Part shown: positions 40,489-50,702 of the stretch, piece by piece
Position numbering within the stretch: position 1 is the first letter of the stretch
Layout of the letters: every line of letters begins with the position of its first letter
NCBI GenBank assembly: GCA_001516055.1
Contig: LOEZ01000091.1
Location: 37,871-101,870, forward strand
DNA: 64,000 bases
Source of the DNA: Gracilibacter sp. BRH_c7a
Lineage (GTDB): Bacteria; Bacillota; Desulfitobacteriia; Desulfitobacteriales; Syntrophobotulaceae
Reading direction: 5' to 3'
Notes under the pieces: generated by a model
Databases searched by the model: none
What the model was told of the DNA's origin: nothing
Seen by the model: the letters and a program-made list of their open reading frames with translations, nothing else
Program-made: the position numbers and the translations under genes

Positions 40489-41145
40489 TTATTTACCCCT
40501 TAGCCTTCTTTCGGTCTCCACCTTCCACCAAGCGAAGGCCTCATCTTCTTCTAGCCTATCTTTATCATAATTTGTAAGTTCATATATCCTGGCGTTTTCC
40601 GCCTGAGGGTTACTTAGATAAGCCCTTCTATCCCAACTATCAGGTATTTCCTGATTCTTGTATCCTATCGATACTCGGTTCCGATCATTCGCTCCAAGTC
40701 GCGCAATCTCGTAGATGTCCTTATCTTTTCTTTCATAAAAACTCTGATGCTTTTTCGGGTAATATCCTGTGACATAAGGATCATAATTTGGATCAGAGCT
40801 TAATACTCCTGCTCCTAATATTCCAGCGAGGAGACCTAACCCCGTCCCTTGGGAAATAATCTTAACCGCACCTAAGGGCTCAATCGGAAAATACAATGCT
40901 AAAAGTAAGACCCCCACTAAAGCATACCCTCCTGAAGCTATCCCAGAAGGCAAGATCCTTCCTGAACTTCTACTCGACCTGTATCCTGCAGCAAGACAGC
41001 TAAGCAATAACCCGAAATCCACAATATATGAAATTATAGTGTTTTCAAATCCACTCAATGTCGCACCCAACACAACAAGAAGAGTCAATACCGTAATAAG
41101 TAAACCGGTAGTGATCCCTTTAAGAATGCTTGTACCCATTTTCAT
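40489..41145 (-). CDS. TIGR04086/YrzE-like membrane protein with charged C-terminal extension
   Basis: A 218-residue protein. Residues 1-115 contain four or five membrane spans in the TIGR04086/YrzE (DUF3792) pattern: KGITTGLLITVLTLLV, then DFGLLLSCLAAGYRSSRSSGRILPSGIASGGYALVG. The last ~100 residues are soluble and charged (QSFYERKDKDIYEIARLG), not seen in the short family members. Start ATG 41145 is used because GGGG lies just before it; the GTG at 41151 is too close. Function unknown. Confidence 0.65.
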   Translation of the reverse strand: MKMGTSILKGITTGLLITVLTLLVVLGATLSGFENTIISYIVDFGLLLSCLAAGYRSSRSSGRILPSGIASGGYALVGVLLLALYFPIEPLGAVKIISQGTGLGLLAGILGAGVLSSDPNYDPYVTGYYPKKHQSFYERKDKDIYEIARLGANDRNRVSIGYKNQEIPDSWDRRAYLSNPQAENARIYELTNYDKDRLEEDEAFAWWKVETERRLRGK

Positions 41146-41372
41146 AATCACCCCATCTCTGTAAGATTTTTCTATTAATTATATTTATAGAGACAAACCT
41201 CTTTTTATTCTTAATTATGGACAAAAGTATTGATTATTTTATATAAGACTACTTGACAAAAAATAAATTTAGGATTAACTTACTCAAGTATGGACAGACA
41301 ATAGGAGTCAAGAGGACTTTTCTTCTTGCCTACGATCTATATTTTTGGACTATATTAACTCGGAGGTAATTA

Positions 41373-42281
41373 GTGAAAAAGATAACTCATATACCACAGC
41401 TTGTAGCAGATCTATCTCTTCTTTTTGTAGCTCTCAGCTGGGGAGCAACTTTTATCATAGTAAAAACAGCAGTAGAGGATCTACCTCCTCTACCATTTTT
41501 AGCAGTTCGCTTTGCCTTAGCATTTATCACGCTTTTACCTTTTCTATACTTTCAACGTGAGCATCTAAATAAAGCTGCAATCGTTAAAGGTCTCCTCATT
41601 GGTGTTTTGCTTTTCTTAGGGTATTTATCTCAGACTATAGGCCTGCAATATACTACCGCTTCCAATGCAGGTTTCATAACCGGGCTCAATGTGGTGATGG
41701 TTCCTATTTTCGTCGCCCTTAATCAAAAACGTTTCCCCCATCGCACCATTATGCTTGGAGCCTTCTCTGCTACAGCAGGGTTAGCTCTATTATCTATTGG
41801 TCCTAATTTCTCGGTTAATAGCGGCGACCCCATCGTACTTATCTGTGCTTTTTTCTTTGCCGCTCACATCTTTTTTGTAGGCAAGTTTGCTCCGGAAGTT
41901 AACGCTACTGTCCTTGCATCATTTCAAATTCTTACTGTCGCTCTCCTCAGTGGAGTTGGCTCCTTACTTATCCCACAACCAACCCTGGTCTTTTCTTCCT
42001 ATGTCTGGTTTGGCCTAATCCTTACAGCTGTTATCTGTACTTCCTTAGCCTTCTTCCTCCAAAGTAAAATGCAGCAGTTCACCTCTGCTTCCCATACCGC
42101 TATTATCTTTGCTGGTGAACCGGTTTTTGCCGCCCTCTTCGCTTTTATCCTGGCCGGAGAAATGCTAAGTAATCGGGGTATAGTCGGAGCTGCTTTCGTG
42201 CTTGCAGGTATCCTCATAGCGGAGTTCAGTAGTATACGGAAGTTAAAAAAGCCCAATTTAAAAAGGGTCACCTCAAAGTAG
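41373..42281 (+). CDS. EamA/DMT-family transporter
   Basis: A 302-residue ten-span metabolite transporter with two EamA repeats (SWGATFIIVKTAVEDLPPLPF in the first; EPVFAALFAFILAGEMLS near residue 250 in the second). The start is GTG after GGAGGTAATTA. The substrate cannot be inferred. Upstream, 41152-41372 is an AT-rich gap with its promoter and no other gene. Confidence 0.85.
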   Translation: MKKITHIPQLVADLSLLFVALSWGATFIIVKTAVEDLPPLPFLAVRFALAFITLLPFLYFQREHLNKAAIVKGLLIGVLLFLGYLSQTIGLQYTTASNAGFITGLNVVMVPIFVALNQKRFPHRTIMLGAFSATAGLALLSIGPNFSVNSGDPIVLICAFFFAAHIFFVGKFAPEVNATVLASFQILTVALLSGVGSLLIPQPTLVFSSYVWFGLILTAVICTSLAFFLQSKMQQFTSASHTAIIFAGEPVFAALFAFILAGEMLSNRGIVGAAFVLAGILIAEFSSIRKLKKPNLKRVTSK

Positions 42282-42345
42282 TTTTGAGATAACCCTTATC
42301 GTTCTATCCAGTTTAGACAGGAGAACCTTCACCTTGTCTACTTGT

Positions 42346-43338
42346 CTAAAAGCCTTTGAAAACTGCAAAGATGAATATTATATAAAATACCCCTCCCAAG
42401 AGTAACCCTGCTGGATAAAGTGTACCCGTCCTCTTCAAGAATACATATTGAATTCCTGCCGAAGCAAGGGCCAGCAAAGCACTAACTAGAGCCAAGGGTT
42501 CAAGCACCCAAGAGGTAAACGCAATTCCCAAAGCCGGAATCATAGAGCTTTGAAAAACCATAGCCCCGGTGATATTACCCATTGCTAAAGTATCTTTACG
42601 TCTTCTCAGCCAAAGAACGCTATTGAATTTTTCAGGAAGCTCGGTTGCTATCGGAGTAATAATAAGAGCCAAGACAAAGACAGGCATACCGACCTTTGAA
42701 GCTACTACTTGAACCGATCCGACGAATACCTCTGCCCCAATGATTATGATAAGTAAGGCAGCTGCTATCTGCGCTAAGATGACAATCATAGGAGGTGTGC
42801 TACACTTCCGCCAAAAGTGACACTGAGGAAGTTCTTCCTCGTGGTCAGCAGAATCATGAGCGCACCTAAGAGTCTGTATTACATAAGTAATATACGATCC
42901 CACCAAGATTGCTACTACCACAAGCTTCAAAGAATAAGACGGAAGGAAAGAAGCAAGGATAGCCATCGAATAGACTATTAAAAAGAATTTTAGATCTCTT
43001 TGCATTACTCTAGGTTTAATAAGCATAGGCTTATTATTACGCCTAAAGATAAAAACAGCTAATCCGGCAATAAAAAAAGCAAGGGTTCCCAGCATAAAAG
43101 GTGCTCCTAGAATAGCGCCTATTCCTACGTCATGGCCTCCACCACTCTCATGGGACATAATGGCAATCACAGGTATGATAGTTTCAGGAAGAGCTGTCCC
43201 AACTGCAGCAAAAATACTTCCCACAGCTCCTTCTCCTAGCTTAAGCTTCCTTCCCAGCCATTCAATGGCATTCGTGAAAACCTCGGCCCCTAAAAGGATA
43301 ACTCCTAAACTTAAAATTAATAATACTATCTCTTTCAT
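42346..43338 (-). CDS. YrbG-type Na+/Ca2+ (cation/calcium) antiporter
   Basis: A 330-residue antiporter with about ten spans in two inverted halves. The alpha-repeats are GEGAVGSIFAAVGTALPETI near residue 37 and ITPIATELPEKFNSVLWLRR near residue 232, each with the catalytic acidic residue of the CaCA family. A cytoplasmic loop (about 160-185) is Cys/His-rich (CHFWRKCS), which is uncommon in the family. Convergent with the EamA gene. Confidence 0.82.
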   Translation of the reverse strand: MKEIVLLILSLGVILLGAEVFTNAIEWLGRKLKLGEGAVGSIFAAVGTALPETIIPVIAIMSHESGGGHDVGIGAILGAPFMLGTLAFFIAGLAVFIFRRNNKPMLIKPRVMQRDLKFFLIVYSMAILASFLPSYSLKLVVVAILVGSYITYVIQTLRCAHDSADHEEELPQCHFWRKCSTPPMIVILAQIAAALLIIIIGAEVFVGSVQVVASKVGMPVFVLALIITPIATELPEKFNSVLWLRRRKDTLAMGNITGAMVFQSSMIPALGIAFTSWVLEPLALVSALLALASAGIQYVFLKRTGTLYPAGLLLGGVFYIIFIFAVFKGF

Positions 43339-43445
43339 TATCTCTCTCCCAGATCTGCTTCTTAAAATAAGTATAAGCTTGTAACTTGAATATTATATCA
43401 AATAAACTTAAAAAAATAAAAATAAAGTATCCTTTTCTTTCTGGG

Positions 43446-43913
43446 TTAGGATTGTAAAACCTTCTCTAATATCTCCGACTGTCCTTCCATATCCCAAGCT
43501 GCTTGTAAGATCTTTACAATACTCTTATCTTCATCAACTACCCATACGATAAACTGATCCACTTGGGTTAACAAACTAGCCAGAACCTTCTGTTGTCTGG
43601 TATTTTCGCCTTCAATAGTAGCAAAGAACTGTAGTTTAAATAAGGGAAAAGTTACCTCGAACCTTAAGTTAAGATTAAGCCCCTGACCTGCTAAGCTTTC
43701 TTCGGTACTTAAAAAGACCTGAATATAAATCTCTTCGGCTTCTAGAAAAGTGCTCTTCGCTTCATCATTGCATACGATCATAAAAGACAATTTATTCTCA
43801 CCCGTTATTGCAGGAGTAACTGAGTCTAGCTGAAATTCTTCATATCCGGGAAAGACACGTGACATCAATTCTTCTAGTTCATTCTCCTTATTATCCTGAT
43901 CAATTGATGACAT
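43446..43913 (-). CDS. Hypothetical protein, unknown
   Basis: A 155-residue acidic soluble protein (MSSIDQDNKENELEELMSRVFPG) ending in QSEILEKVLQS. I do not recognise the family. It lies directly after engB with one base between them, so it is co-transcribed with the GTPase. No signal, membrane span or obvious motif. Confidence 0.6.
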   Translation of the reverse strand: MSSIDQDNKENELEELMSRVFPGYEEFQLDSVTPAITGENKLSFMIVCNDEAKSTFLEAEEIYIQVFLSTEESLAGQGLNLNLRFEVTFPLFKLQFFATIEGENTRQQKVLASLLTQVDQFIVWVVDEDKSIVKILQAAWDMEGQSEILEKVLQS

Positions 43914-43914
43914 T

Positions 43915-44550
43915 TTACTTCTCCTTTATTATTTCCTTACTATCTTCAAAAGGGTCGCCCCCAATAATATGTTCTACTGCCTCATGCAGTTCATCAAAAC
44001 CGGTTCCATCTTCTGAAGAAAAAGGTAAGATAAGCCTCCAGTCTTCTAATCCAAGTGAATCAGCGATTATTTTAAGATGCTTTGGCCTCTGACTTCTGGA
44101 GATTTTATCAACTTTAGTAGCGATAATAAGAGCCGGTATTCCAGCCTCCCACAACATATTAACCATATTCTTATCATCTTCTGTTGGCGGATGACGAATA
44201 TCTACTAGCTGAAGAACTCCCTTTAATGTACTACGTGTTCTAAAATAAGTGTTCATCATTTTTCCCCATTGGGCTTTAGTCTGCTGAGAAACCTTTGCAT
44301 ACCCATAGCCTGGTAAATCAACAAGATACCATTCATCGTTAATATTAAAGAAATTTATAGTCTGTGTTTTGCCAGGAGTCCTGGCTACTTTGGCTATTTT
44401 CTTACGACTTAAGAATTTATTAATAAGGGAAGACTTCCCTACATTCGAGCGACCCGAAACGGCCAGATCGGGTCTTGTCGCCTCAGGATATTGTTCCGGT
44501 TTGACAGCAGAAATAATATATTCTGCCTTTCTGATAATCATCTTGTTCAC
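43915..44550 (-). CDS. engB: Ribosome-biogenesis GTPase EngB (YsxC)
   Basis: A 211-residue GTPase essential for 50S assembly. G1 GRSNVGKSSLINKFLS (about residue 33), the TPGKTQTINFF G2 region, G3 DLPGYGYA, and G4 TKVDK are all present. It is downstream of lon, as in many Bacillota (lon-engB pairing). It is separated from lon by a 193-base gap with a terminator. Confidence 0.95.
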   Translation of the reverse strand: MNKMIIRKAEYIISAVKPEQYPEATRPDLAVSGRSNVGKSSLINKFLSRKKIAKVARTPGKTQTINFFNINDEWYLVDLPGYGYAKVSQQTKAQWGKMMNTYFRTRSTLKGVLQLVDIRHPPTEDDKNMVNMLWEAGIPALIIATKVDKISRSQRPKHLKIIADSLGLEDWRLILPFSSEDGTGFDELHEAVEHIIGGDPFEDSKEIIKEK

Positions 44551-44684
44551 CTCTAATAGTTCTAAATCTATTTTACAGACTTGTAATCCAGCATGTTCAT
44601 TTTACCTTAAATAAAGTACGATTTCCATTTTTATCAATATTATTAACTTTACCTTACTCATCTCAGAGTTGCAAAAATAAGCGA

Positions 44685-44715
44685 ATAAGTCCATACAATA
44701 TCTGTACGGACTTAT
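44685..44715 (-). terminator. Terminator after lon
   Basis: ATAAGTCC pairs with GGACTTAT with an inner TACA/TGTA pair. On the minus strand TTATTTTTG follows. It starts about 29 bases after the lon stop. Confidence 0.75.
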
Positions 44716-44743
44716 CTCTCACTTTATAATCTTTACATCGTGT

Positions 44744-47125
44744 CTATAAAGGTCTGTTCTCTGGTTGTCCAAATTCCGAATAGACTTGCATCTGGGGAAG
44801 GAATTGTTCGGATTCAGACACAGGCAAAAGGGCTATCTCCAATACTTCTTCCATCGTGCTCACAAAACGAATATCAATCTCTTTTTTAATATCATCTGGG
44901 ATATCTTCCAGATCTTTTCGGTTCTTTTCAGGTAGAAGAACTATTTTAATCCCAGCACGGTGTGCGGCTAAAACTTTTTCTTTGACACCGCCTATGGGCA
45001 AAACATTTCCTCGCAAAGTAATTTCTCCAGTCATCGCCACATCTTGTCTGACTGCTCTGGAAGCAAGGGCTGAAGCCATGGCAGTAGCCATAGTGATGCC
45101 AGCTGAAGGACCATCCTTAGGAACAGCTCCCTCAGGTACATGGATATGCAAATCTGTCTCATCATAAAAGTTTTCTTTGATACCAATAGCAGCAGCATGA
45201 GAACGGATAAAAGTCCAGCCAGCCTGAGCGGACTCTTTCATAACATCGCCGAGCTTCCCTGTAAGAGTAAGACGCCCTTTTCCAGTTAGAGTAGTAACCT
45301 CAATAGTTAATACATCTCCACCTACTTCAGTATAAGCCAAGCCTGCAGCAGCACCAATTTCTGGGTCTAACCCTACTTTTTCATAATAAAATCGGGGGGC
45401 ACCTAAGATCATCTCAATATCTTCAGGTAACAGTTTTTTATTCTCCCATTCATTTTTAACAACACGAACTGTAACTTTACGCAGAACATTCGCTATCTCC
45501 CGTTCGAGGTTTCGTACTCCAGATTCCCTGGTATAACCACGGACTATAGCTAGTATCCCTTCATGTTCCAGCTTGACTATATCATCATTCAGTCCATGAG
45601 CTTTCATCTGCTTCGGAACCAGATGTCTATAAGCTATATGGACCTTCTCATCTTCCGTGTATCCACTAAGGTTAATTACTTCCATGCGATCTAAAAGTGG
45701 TCTAGGTATACCTTCCCGATAGTTCGCAGTCATGATAAATAACACTTTTGATAAATCATAAGGTATTTCCATGTAATGGTCTGAAAAATTATGATTTTGC
45801 TCAGGGTCAAGTATTTCAAGTAAAGCTGAGGCTGGATCACCACGGAAATCGGAAGCCATCTTATCTATCTCATCTAATAGAAATATTGGGTTCCTCGTAC
45901 CTGCTTTCCGCATTCCCTGAATTATCCTACCTGGAAGCGCACCAATATAAGTTCTCCGATGCCCCCTTATCTCTGCTTCATCCCTAATTCCCCCGAGAGA
46001 TACACGGACGAATTGACGGTCAAGAGCTCTGGCAACGGATTTAGCTAATGATGTTTTGCCAACCCCAGGAGGTCCGATGAAACAAAGGATTGGACTACGC
46101 ATATTGGTAGCCATTTTTCGTATAGATAAGAATTCCAGTATTCGCTCTTTAACTTTTTCCAGACCATAATGATCCTCTTCCAGAATCTTCTCTGCTCTTT
46201 GGAAATCTAGTTTATCCTTACTGGACTTTACCCAAGGAAGAGCTAATACCCAGTCAAGATAAGTTCTGACTACCGTCCCTTCGGCTGAAGCGGATGGCAT
46301 CTTCTCCAGCCGTTCCAATTCCTTCAAGGCCTTTTCCTTGGCTTCCTTAGTTAACTTAGCCTTCTCTATTTTCTCTTTATATTCTTCTATCTCTGCTTGT
46401 TTTTCATCCTTATCTCCCAGTTCCTTCTGGATAGCCTTCATCTGTTCTCGTAAATAATATTCTTTCTGAGCTTTTTCCATCTGTCGACGCACGCGCAAGC
46501 CTATACGTCTTTCCAGTTCAATTATCTCAATCTCGCGCATTATCAGCTCGGTAAGCTTTTCCAGTCTCTCATTTAAGTCAATAGCATCTAATATAGCTTG
46601 TTTATCCCCTATCTTAAGATTAAGATGGGAAGCAATTAAATCTGCTAATCTTCCAGGTTCTTTAACCGAAGTGACCGTTCCTATGGTTTCAGGTGAAATC
46701 TTCTTACCCAGACGTGCATATTCTTCAAATTGGTGAGTAAGACTCCTGGTCACATTCTCAATCTCAGGGCTCCTGCGCTGAGTGTCTTGGACTTTAAGTA
46801 CGCGAGCTTTAAAATATGGTTCCTCAGCTAGGAATTCTTCAACTTGACCCCTTGATATCCCTTCTACCAGTACTCTTAATGTACCCCCAGGAAGCCGGAG
46901 CAATTGTTTGATCTCAGCAATCGTTCCTACTGTATACAAATCATCTGTAGTAGGGCTGTCGATTTCCATTTCTTTTTGGGCTAATAAAAGGATTTGACGA
47001 TCCTTGAGCATCGCTTCCTCAATGGCAGCCATAGATCGTTCCCTACCTACATCTAAGTGGATAACCATGTAGGGAAAGACAAGGATTCCTCTAAGTGGAA
47101 GGGTCGGAATTTCTCGTTCATGCAT
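44744..47125 (-). CDS. lon: ATP-dependent protease Lon
   Basis: A 793-residue Lon protease. N-terminal substrate domain ([20 protein letters not shown]), coiled region, AAA+ module with Walker [13 protein letters not shown] and Walker [12 protein letters not shown], and the Ser-Lys protease domain with [14 protein letters not shown] (catalytic Ser about 670) and conserved Lys in [12 protein letters not shown]. Degrades misfolded and short-lived proteins. GAGGGGAG precedes the start. It follows lonB by 40 bases. Confidence 0.96.
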   Translation of the reverse strand: MHEREIPTLPLRGILVFPYMVIHLDVGRERSMAAIEEAMLKDRQILLLAQKEMEIDSPTTDDLYTVGTIAEIKQLLRLPGGTLRVLVEGISRGQVEEFLAEEPYFKARVLKVQDTQRRSPEIENVTRSLTHQFEEYARLGKKISPETIGTVTSVKEPGRLADLIASHLNLKIGDKQAILDAIDLNERLEKLTELIMREIEIIELERRIGLRVRRQMEKAQKEYYLREQMKAIQKELGDKDEKQAEIEEYKEKIEKAKLTKEAKEKALKELERLEKMPSASAEGTVVRTYLDWVLALPWVKSSKDKLDFQRAEKILEEDHYGLEKVKERILEFLSIRKMATNMRSPILCFIGPPGVGKTSLAKSVARALDRQFVRVSLGGIRDEAEIRGHRRTYIGALPGRIIQGMRKAGTRNPIFLLDEIDKMASDFRGDPASALLEILDPEQNHNFSDHYMEIPYDLSKVLFIMTANYREGIPRPLLDRMEVINLSGYTEDEKVHIAYRHLVPKQMKAHGLNDDIVKLEHEGILAIVRGYTRESGVRNLEREIANVLRKVTVRVVKNEWENKKLLPEDIEMILGAPRFYYEKVGLDPEIGAAAGLAYTEVGGDVLTIEVTTLTGKGRLTLTGKLGDVMKESAQAGWTFIRSHAAAIGIKENFYDETDLHIHVPEGAVPKDGPSAGITMATAMASALASRAVRQDVAMTGEITLRGNVLPIGGVKEKVLAAHRAGIKIVLLPEKNRKDLEDIPDDIKKEIDIRFVSTMEEVLEIALLPVSESEQFLPQMQVYSEFGQPENRPL

Positions 47126-47165
47126 TTTGATTATCTCCCCTCAAAAGACTTGTCAGTGGTCTATT

Positions 47166-48902
47166 TTAACATGATTTACCTCTATCAGGCAAATTTGACA
47201 GCGGAAGTTTTATCTCTTTTAAAACATTATGCAAAGAGGTACTCTTTTCTGTCATATTAACTTCGATAATTTCCATTGCCGTTTTTGGTTCTAATATAGT
47301 TTGTAGCACTTCATGAATTGTCTCTACCGCAATTATCTCCACATCTTCTAGATAGCTGTTGAAACGGGACTGCCAATTTTCTTTTGGTATATAAACCTTT
47401 TTACACCCAGCCTGGATAGCTGCTTCGATCTTAGCTGTCACTCCACCAACTGGTTTCACCCTACCTCTGATAGATAATTCTCCTGTCAGGGCTACAGTAT
47501 TGTCGACTTTGCACTTCTTAATTGCAGAATAAACAGCGGTAGCCATAGCAACTCCTGCCGATGGTCCATCTAAAGGAATTCCGCCCGGAAAATTAACATG
47601 AATATCAAATTTACGCGGCTCAATTTTCAGCTCCCTACGTAATACTGTCAGAACATTCTCCAAAGAAGACCGAGCCATACTCTTTCTTCTGATTTTCTTA
47701 CCCAAAGCGCTTGTTTCTTCTTCTTCTACAATTCCTGTAACATGAAGTTCACCTTTCTTATCACCGGAAGGATAAGCTGTAACTTCTATCTCTAAAAGCA
47801 TACCTAAATTCGCTCCATAGACTGCGAGTCCATTGACGACGCCTATTTGAGGCAAAGGAGGAATCTTCTTCTCCGGTCGCGGAGTGTATTGACCGGTAGT
47901 TACTACCCACTCAATAATATCTTCATCTATATCTGTATGCCCATCATTCTGTGCCACCCCCGCCGCAAGCTGAATGATATTAACTGCTTCTCGTCCATTT
48001 GTAGCATACTTTTTTATAATTTCCAAAGCATTATCGGTTATTTTAGCATTTACCCGATCTGCAGCGTTTTTAGCAATCAAAGCAGTTTCTTCCGGCTGAA
48101 GAGATTGAAAGAAAATCTCCATGCAACGGGACCGTACAGCAGGAGGAATTTCCGAAGGGCTTCTGGTTGTGGCTCCTATTAACCTGAAATCAGCCGGAAG
48201 ACCATTTTGAAAGATATCGTGGATATGTTCAGGTATGTTCGTATCTTCCGAACTGTAGTAGGCACTTTCCAGTTGCACTTTTCTATCCTCTAGAACCTTA
48301 AGCAGTTTGTTAATTTGAATTGGATGAAGTTCACCGATCTCATCGATAAACAATACTCCTCCATGAGCCTTCGTAACCGCTCCCATCTTGGGTTGAGGAA
48401 TACCAGCTATCCCCATAGCTCCAGCTCCCTGATAAATTGGATCATGGACTGAGCCTATAACCGGATCGGCTATCCCCCTCTCATCGAACCTAGCCGTAGA
48501 CCCATCTATTTCGATAAACTTCGCATCTGGCTTAAAAGGTGAATGTGGATTTCTAAAACATTCATCTAATACAATTCTGGCGGCGGCAGTTTTCCCAACT
48601 CCTGGTGGGCCGTAAAGCAATACATGCTGTGGATTGGGACCACAGAGTGCTGCGGTCAGAGCTTTTATGCCTTCTTTTTGTCCTATAATATCCTTAATAG
48701 TACTGGGGCGAGTCTTCTCCGACAGAGGGACAGTAAGTGATATCTTCCTCATATTATCCAGCTTTTCCTTTTGTTTCTGTGACTCTTTTTCTACCGAAGA
48801 TCTGGTAGAATACTGTTGTCTCAACATAGTCCAGAAATACATTCCAATGATAACCACAAATATAAACTGCGCGATTAAAAATATTCCTCCGAGACTTCCC
48901 AT
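47166..48902 (-). CDS. lonB: Membrane-anchored Lon-like protease LonB
   Basis: A 578-residue protease. An N-terminal membrane span (MGSLGGIFLIAQFIFVVIIG) anchors it. The AAA+ core has [20 protein letters not shown] and GVLFIDEIGELH, and the C-terminal Lon protease domain has GIPLDGPSAGVAMATAV with Lys in GGVTAKIEAAI. The preferred start is ATG 48902 with GGAGGT just upstream; the frame could open 27 bases earlier. In Bacillus the lonB gene is expressed in the developing spore, and its presence hints at a spore-former. Confidence 0.9.
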   Translation of the reverse strand: MGSLGGIFLIAQFIFVVIIGMYFWTMLRQQYSTRSSVEKESQKQKEKLDNMRKISLTVPLSEKTRPSTIKDIIGQKEGIKALTAALCGPNPQHVLLYGPPGVGKTAAARIVLDECFRNPHSPFKPDAKFIEIDGSTARFDERGIADPVIGSVHDPIYQGAGAMGIAGIPQPKMGAVTKAHGGVLFIDEIGELHPIQINKLLKVLEDRKVQLESAYYSSEDTNIPEHIHDIFQNGLPADFRLIGATTRSPSEIPPAVRSRCMEIFFQSLQPEETALIAKNAADRVNAKITDNALEIIKKYATNGREAVNIIQLAAGVAQNDGHTDIDEDIIEWVVTTGQYTPRPEKKIPPLPQIGVVNGLAVYGANLGMLLEIEVTAYPSGDKKGELHVTGIVEEEETSALGKKIRRKSMARSSLENVLTVLRRELKIEPRKFDIHVNFPGGIPLDGPSAGVAMATAVYSAIKKCKVDNTVALTGELSIRGRVKPVGGVTAKIEAAIQAGCKKVYIPKENWQSRFNSYLEDVEIIAVETIHEVLQTILEPKTAMEIIEVNMTEKSTSLHNVLKEIKLPLSNLPDRGKSC

Positions 48903-49077
48903 AGTAACCTCCTGATTCAAATTCTTCACCTAGTATTAACAGATAAGAAAAATTCAAATCATAAAGAGTATTCTCAAATAATTAAATAATTATGTTTTTA
49001 ACTCAGCAATACATTACCAACCTTCCCAGACACTTACCTAAAGTCAGTAAGTTAACAAAGTTAGAGCAAAGTTAGCA

Positions 49078-49134
49078 AAGTTAGGGACGGTTCTTTACTT
49101 TACACAAAGTTGGGGACATTTCTTTACTCTACAC
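49078..49134. repeat. Tandem copies 2 and 3 of the GGGACGGTTCT repeat
   Basis: AAAGTTAGGGACGGTTCTTT, then the diverged AAAGTTGGGGACATTTCTTT. Both continue into ACT(T/C)TACAC. Same element as at 37791. Confidence 0.75.
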
Positions 49135-49318
49135 AAAGAAATGCTTATCATTTTTATTACAACAGTGAGATCTCCGACAGAAAGACAGTGCCATGTTAAC
49201 CCACTAGATTATCCTGAACTTTGTTATCGTTCGATTTTGAATTCGAGATAAGAGCACCACTAACAATTCAGCATCCTCCACCAATACCCTACAAACAAAT
49301 ACTTACCAAAAAATTTAT

Positions 49319-49362
49319 AATAAAAAGTAAGGCTGAGCATTTACTCAACCTTACTTTTTATT
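49319..49362. terminator. Terminator after clpX
   Basis: A 19-base stem with one mismatch (TAAAAAGTAAGG with CCTTACTTTTTA, plus a TGAG/CTCA arm) around CATTTA. T- and A-tracts are part of the stem, so it can work in both directions. Confidence 0.85.
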
Positions 49363-49373
49363 AACCTCTAATT

Positions 49374-49401
49374 TATAAAGTGAAGAACCGTCCCTGACTT
49401 T
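49374..49401. repeat. Inverted copy 4 of the GGGACGGTTCT repeat
   Basis: AAGTGAAGAACCGTCCCTGA, the reverse complement of the repeat at 49081, ending at the clpX stop codon. With 49081 it frames about 320 bases. Confidence 0.7.
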
Positions 49402-49403
49402 AT

Positions 49404-50663
49404 TTATGCGGATTCTTCTTTTTTGAGCTTTTCGTCAGTGATAACAAGCTCAGGCTCGATTCGTTTAAGGATAGTGTCTTTCGTTACGATGCACTTCTTG
49501 ACGTCAGTTCTAGTAGGAAGATCATACATAACATTCATCATGATTTCTTCCATTATAGCTCTTAGACCTCGAGCACCGGTATTTCTATGGATTGCCTCTT
49601 CAGCTACAGCTTTCAGAGCATCTTCCTTGAATTCCAGGCCAACGCCATCCATCTCCAGCAGCTTTTCATATTGCTTTACTAAAGCATTCTTGGGTTGGGT
49701 CAGAATACTTACCAATGCATCCTGGTCCAACGCATCAAGGGTTACTATGACAGGTAGTCTGCCGACAAATTCTGGAATCAAACCGTATTTTAGTAAATCG
49801 CCAGGGAGAATCTGTCTTAAGACCTCTCCCACATTCTTTTCATTTTTCTTTTGAATTTCTGCTCCAAAACCCATCACCTTTTTACCGATACGGTTATGGA
49901 TAATCTTATCTATACCATCAAAAGCCCCACCGACGATGAAAAGAATATTCGTGGTATCCAACTGAATGAATTCCTGATGAGGATGCTTACGTCCACCTTG
50001 AGGAGGTACGCTAGCAACTGTACCTTCGAGAATCTTCAGTAACGCCTGTTGCACCCCTTCTCCTGATACATCCCTCGTGATAGATGGATTCTCAGATTTG
50101 CGGGCTATTTTATCTATCTCGTCAATATAGATAATTCCTCTTTCAGCCTTTTCGATATCATAATCTGCAGCCTGTATAAGCTTGAGGAGAATGTTCTCCA
50201 CGTCTTCTCCCACATACCCGGCTTCGGTTAGAGAGGTCGCATCTGCAATGGCAAAAGGCACATTAAGAACCTTAGCCAGAGTAGAAGCGAGCAGAGTTTT
50301 ACCAGATCCGGTCGGCCCTAACATCACGATATTAGACTTCTGAAGTTCGACGTCATCAATCTTCATCCCAATGCTAATACGTTTATAATGATTATATACT
50401 GCTACAGACAAAGCCTTCTTAGCTAGCTCCTGTCCCACAACATATTCATCAAGAATAGATCTGATTTCCTTCGGTTTTGGGATTTCCCCAAAATCAGAAC
50501 TTGATTCATCCTGCAATTCTTCTTCGATTATCTCATTACACAGCTCAATGCACTCATCACAGATATATACCCCAGGTCCGGCTACAAGTTTTTTGACCTG
50601 TTCCTGGGTTTTTCCGCAAAATGAACACTTCAACTGGTTCTTATCATCATTAAATTTTGCCAT
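49404..50663 (-). CDS. clpX: ClpX, ATPase of the ClpXP protease
   Basis: A 419-residue unfoldase. Zinc-binding domain (residues 10-45: [10 protein letters not shown] and CDECIELC), Walker [16 protein letters not shown], Walker [11 protein letters not shown], pore loop GYVGEDVE and the ClpP-docking IGF-type loop region ([13 protein letters not shown]). It normally delivers proteins to ClpP. Here it follows trigger factor by 39 bases, with no clpP gene between. Confidence 0.96.
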   Translation of the reverse strand: MAKFNDDKNQLKCSFCGKTQEQVKKLVAGPGVYICDECIELCNEIIEEELQDESSSDFGEIPKPKEIRSILDEYVVGQELAKKALSVAVYNHYKRISIGMKIDDVELQKSNIVMLGPTGSGKTLLASTLAKVLNVPFAIADATSLTEAGYVGEDVENILLKLIQAADYDIEKAERGIIYIDEIDKIARKSENPSITRDVSGEGVQQALLKILEGTVASVPPQGGRKHPHQEFIQLDTTNILFIVGGAFDGIDKIIHNRIGKKVMGFGAEIQKKNEKNVGEVLRQILPGDLLKYGLIPEFVGRLPVIVTLDALDQDALVSILTQPKNALVKQYEKLLEMDGVGLEFKEDALKAVAEEAIHRNTGARGLRAIMEEIMMNVMYDLPTRTDVKKCIVTKDTILKRIEPELVITDEKLKKEESA

Positions 50664-50702
50664 ATATTCTCACCCCTTTACATGGGAATAGTAAACCCAC
50701 TG

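Larger units (their letters stand above)
48903..49403. other. 500-base spacer with a repeat cluster and clpX terminator
   Basis: No gene. It holds tandem GGGACGGTTCT-type repeats at 49078-49134, a long hairpin terminator (49319-49362) and an inverted copy of the repeat at 49374-49401. The lonB promoter should be near 48930-48980. Confidence 0.7.

Noticed and set aside
49078..49401. CRISPR array
   Set aside because: Repeats are few, unevenly spaced, partly inverted and sit on gene ends. No spacers or cas genes.
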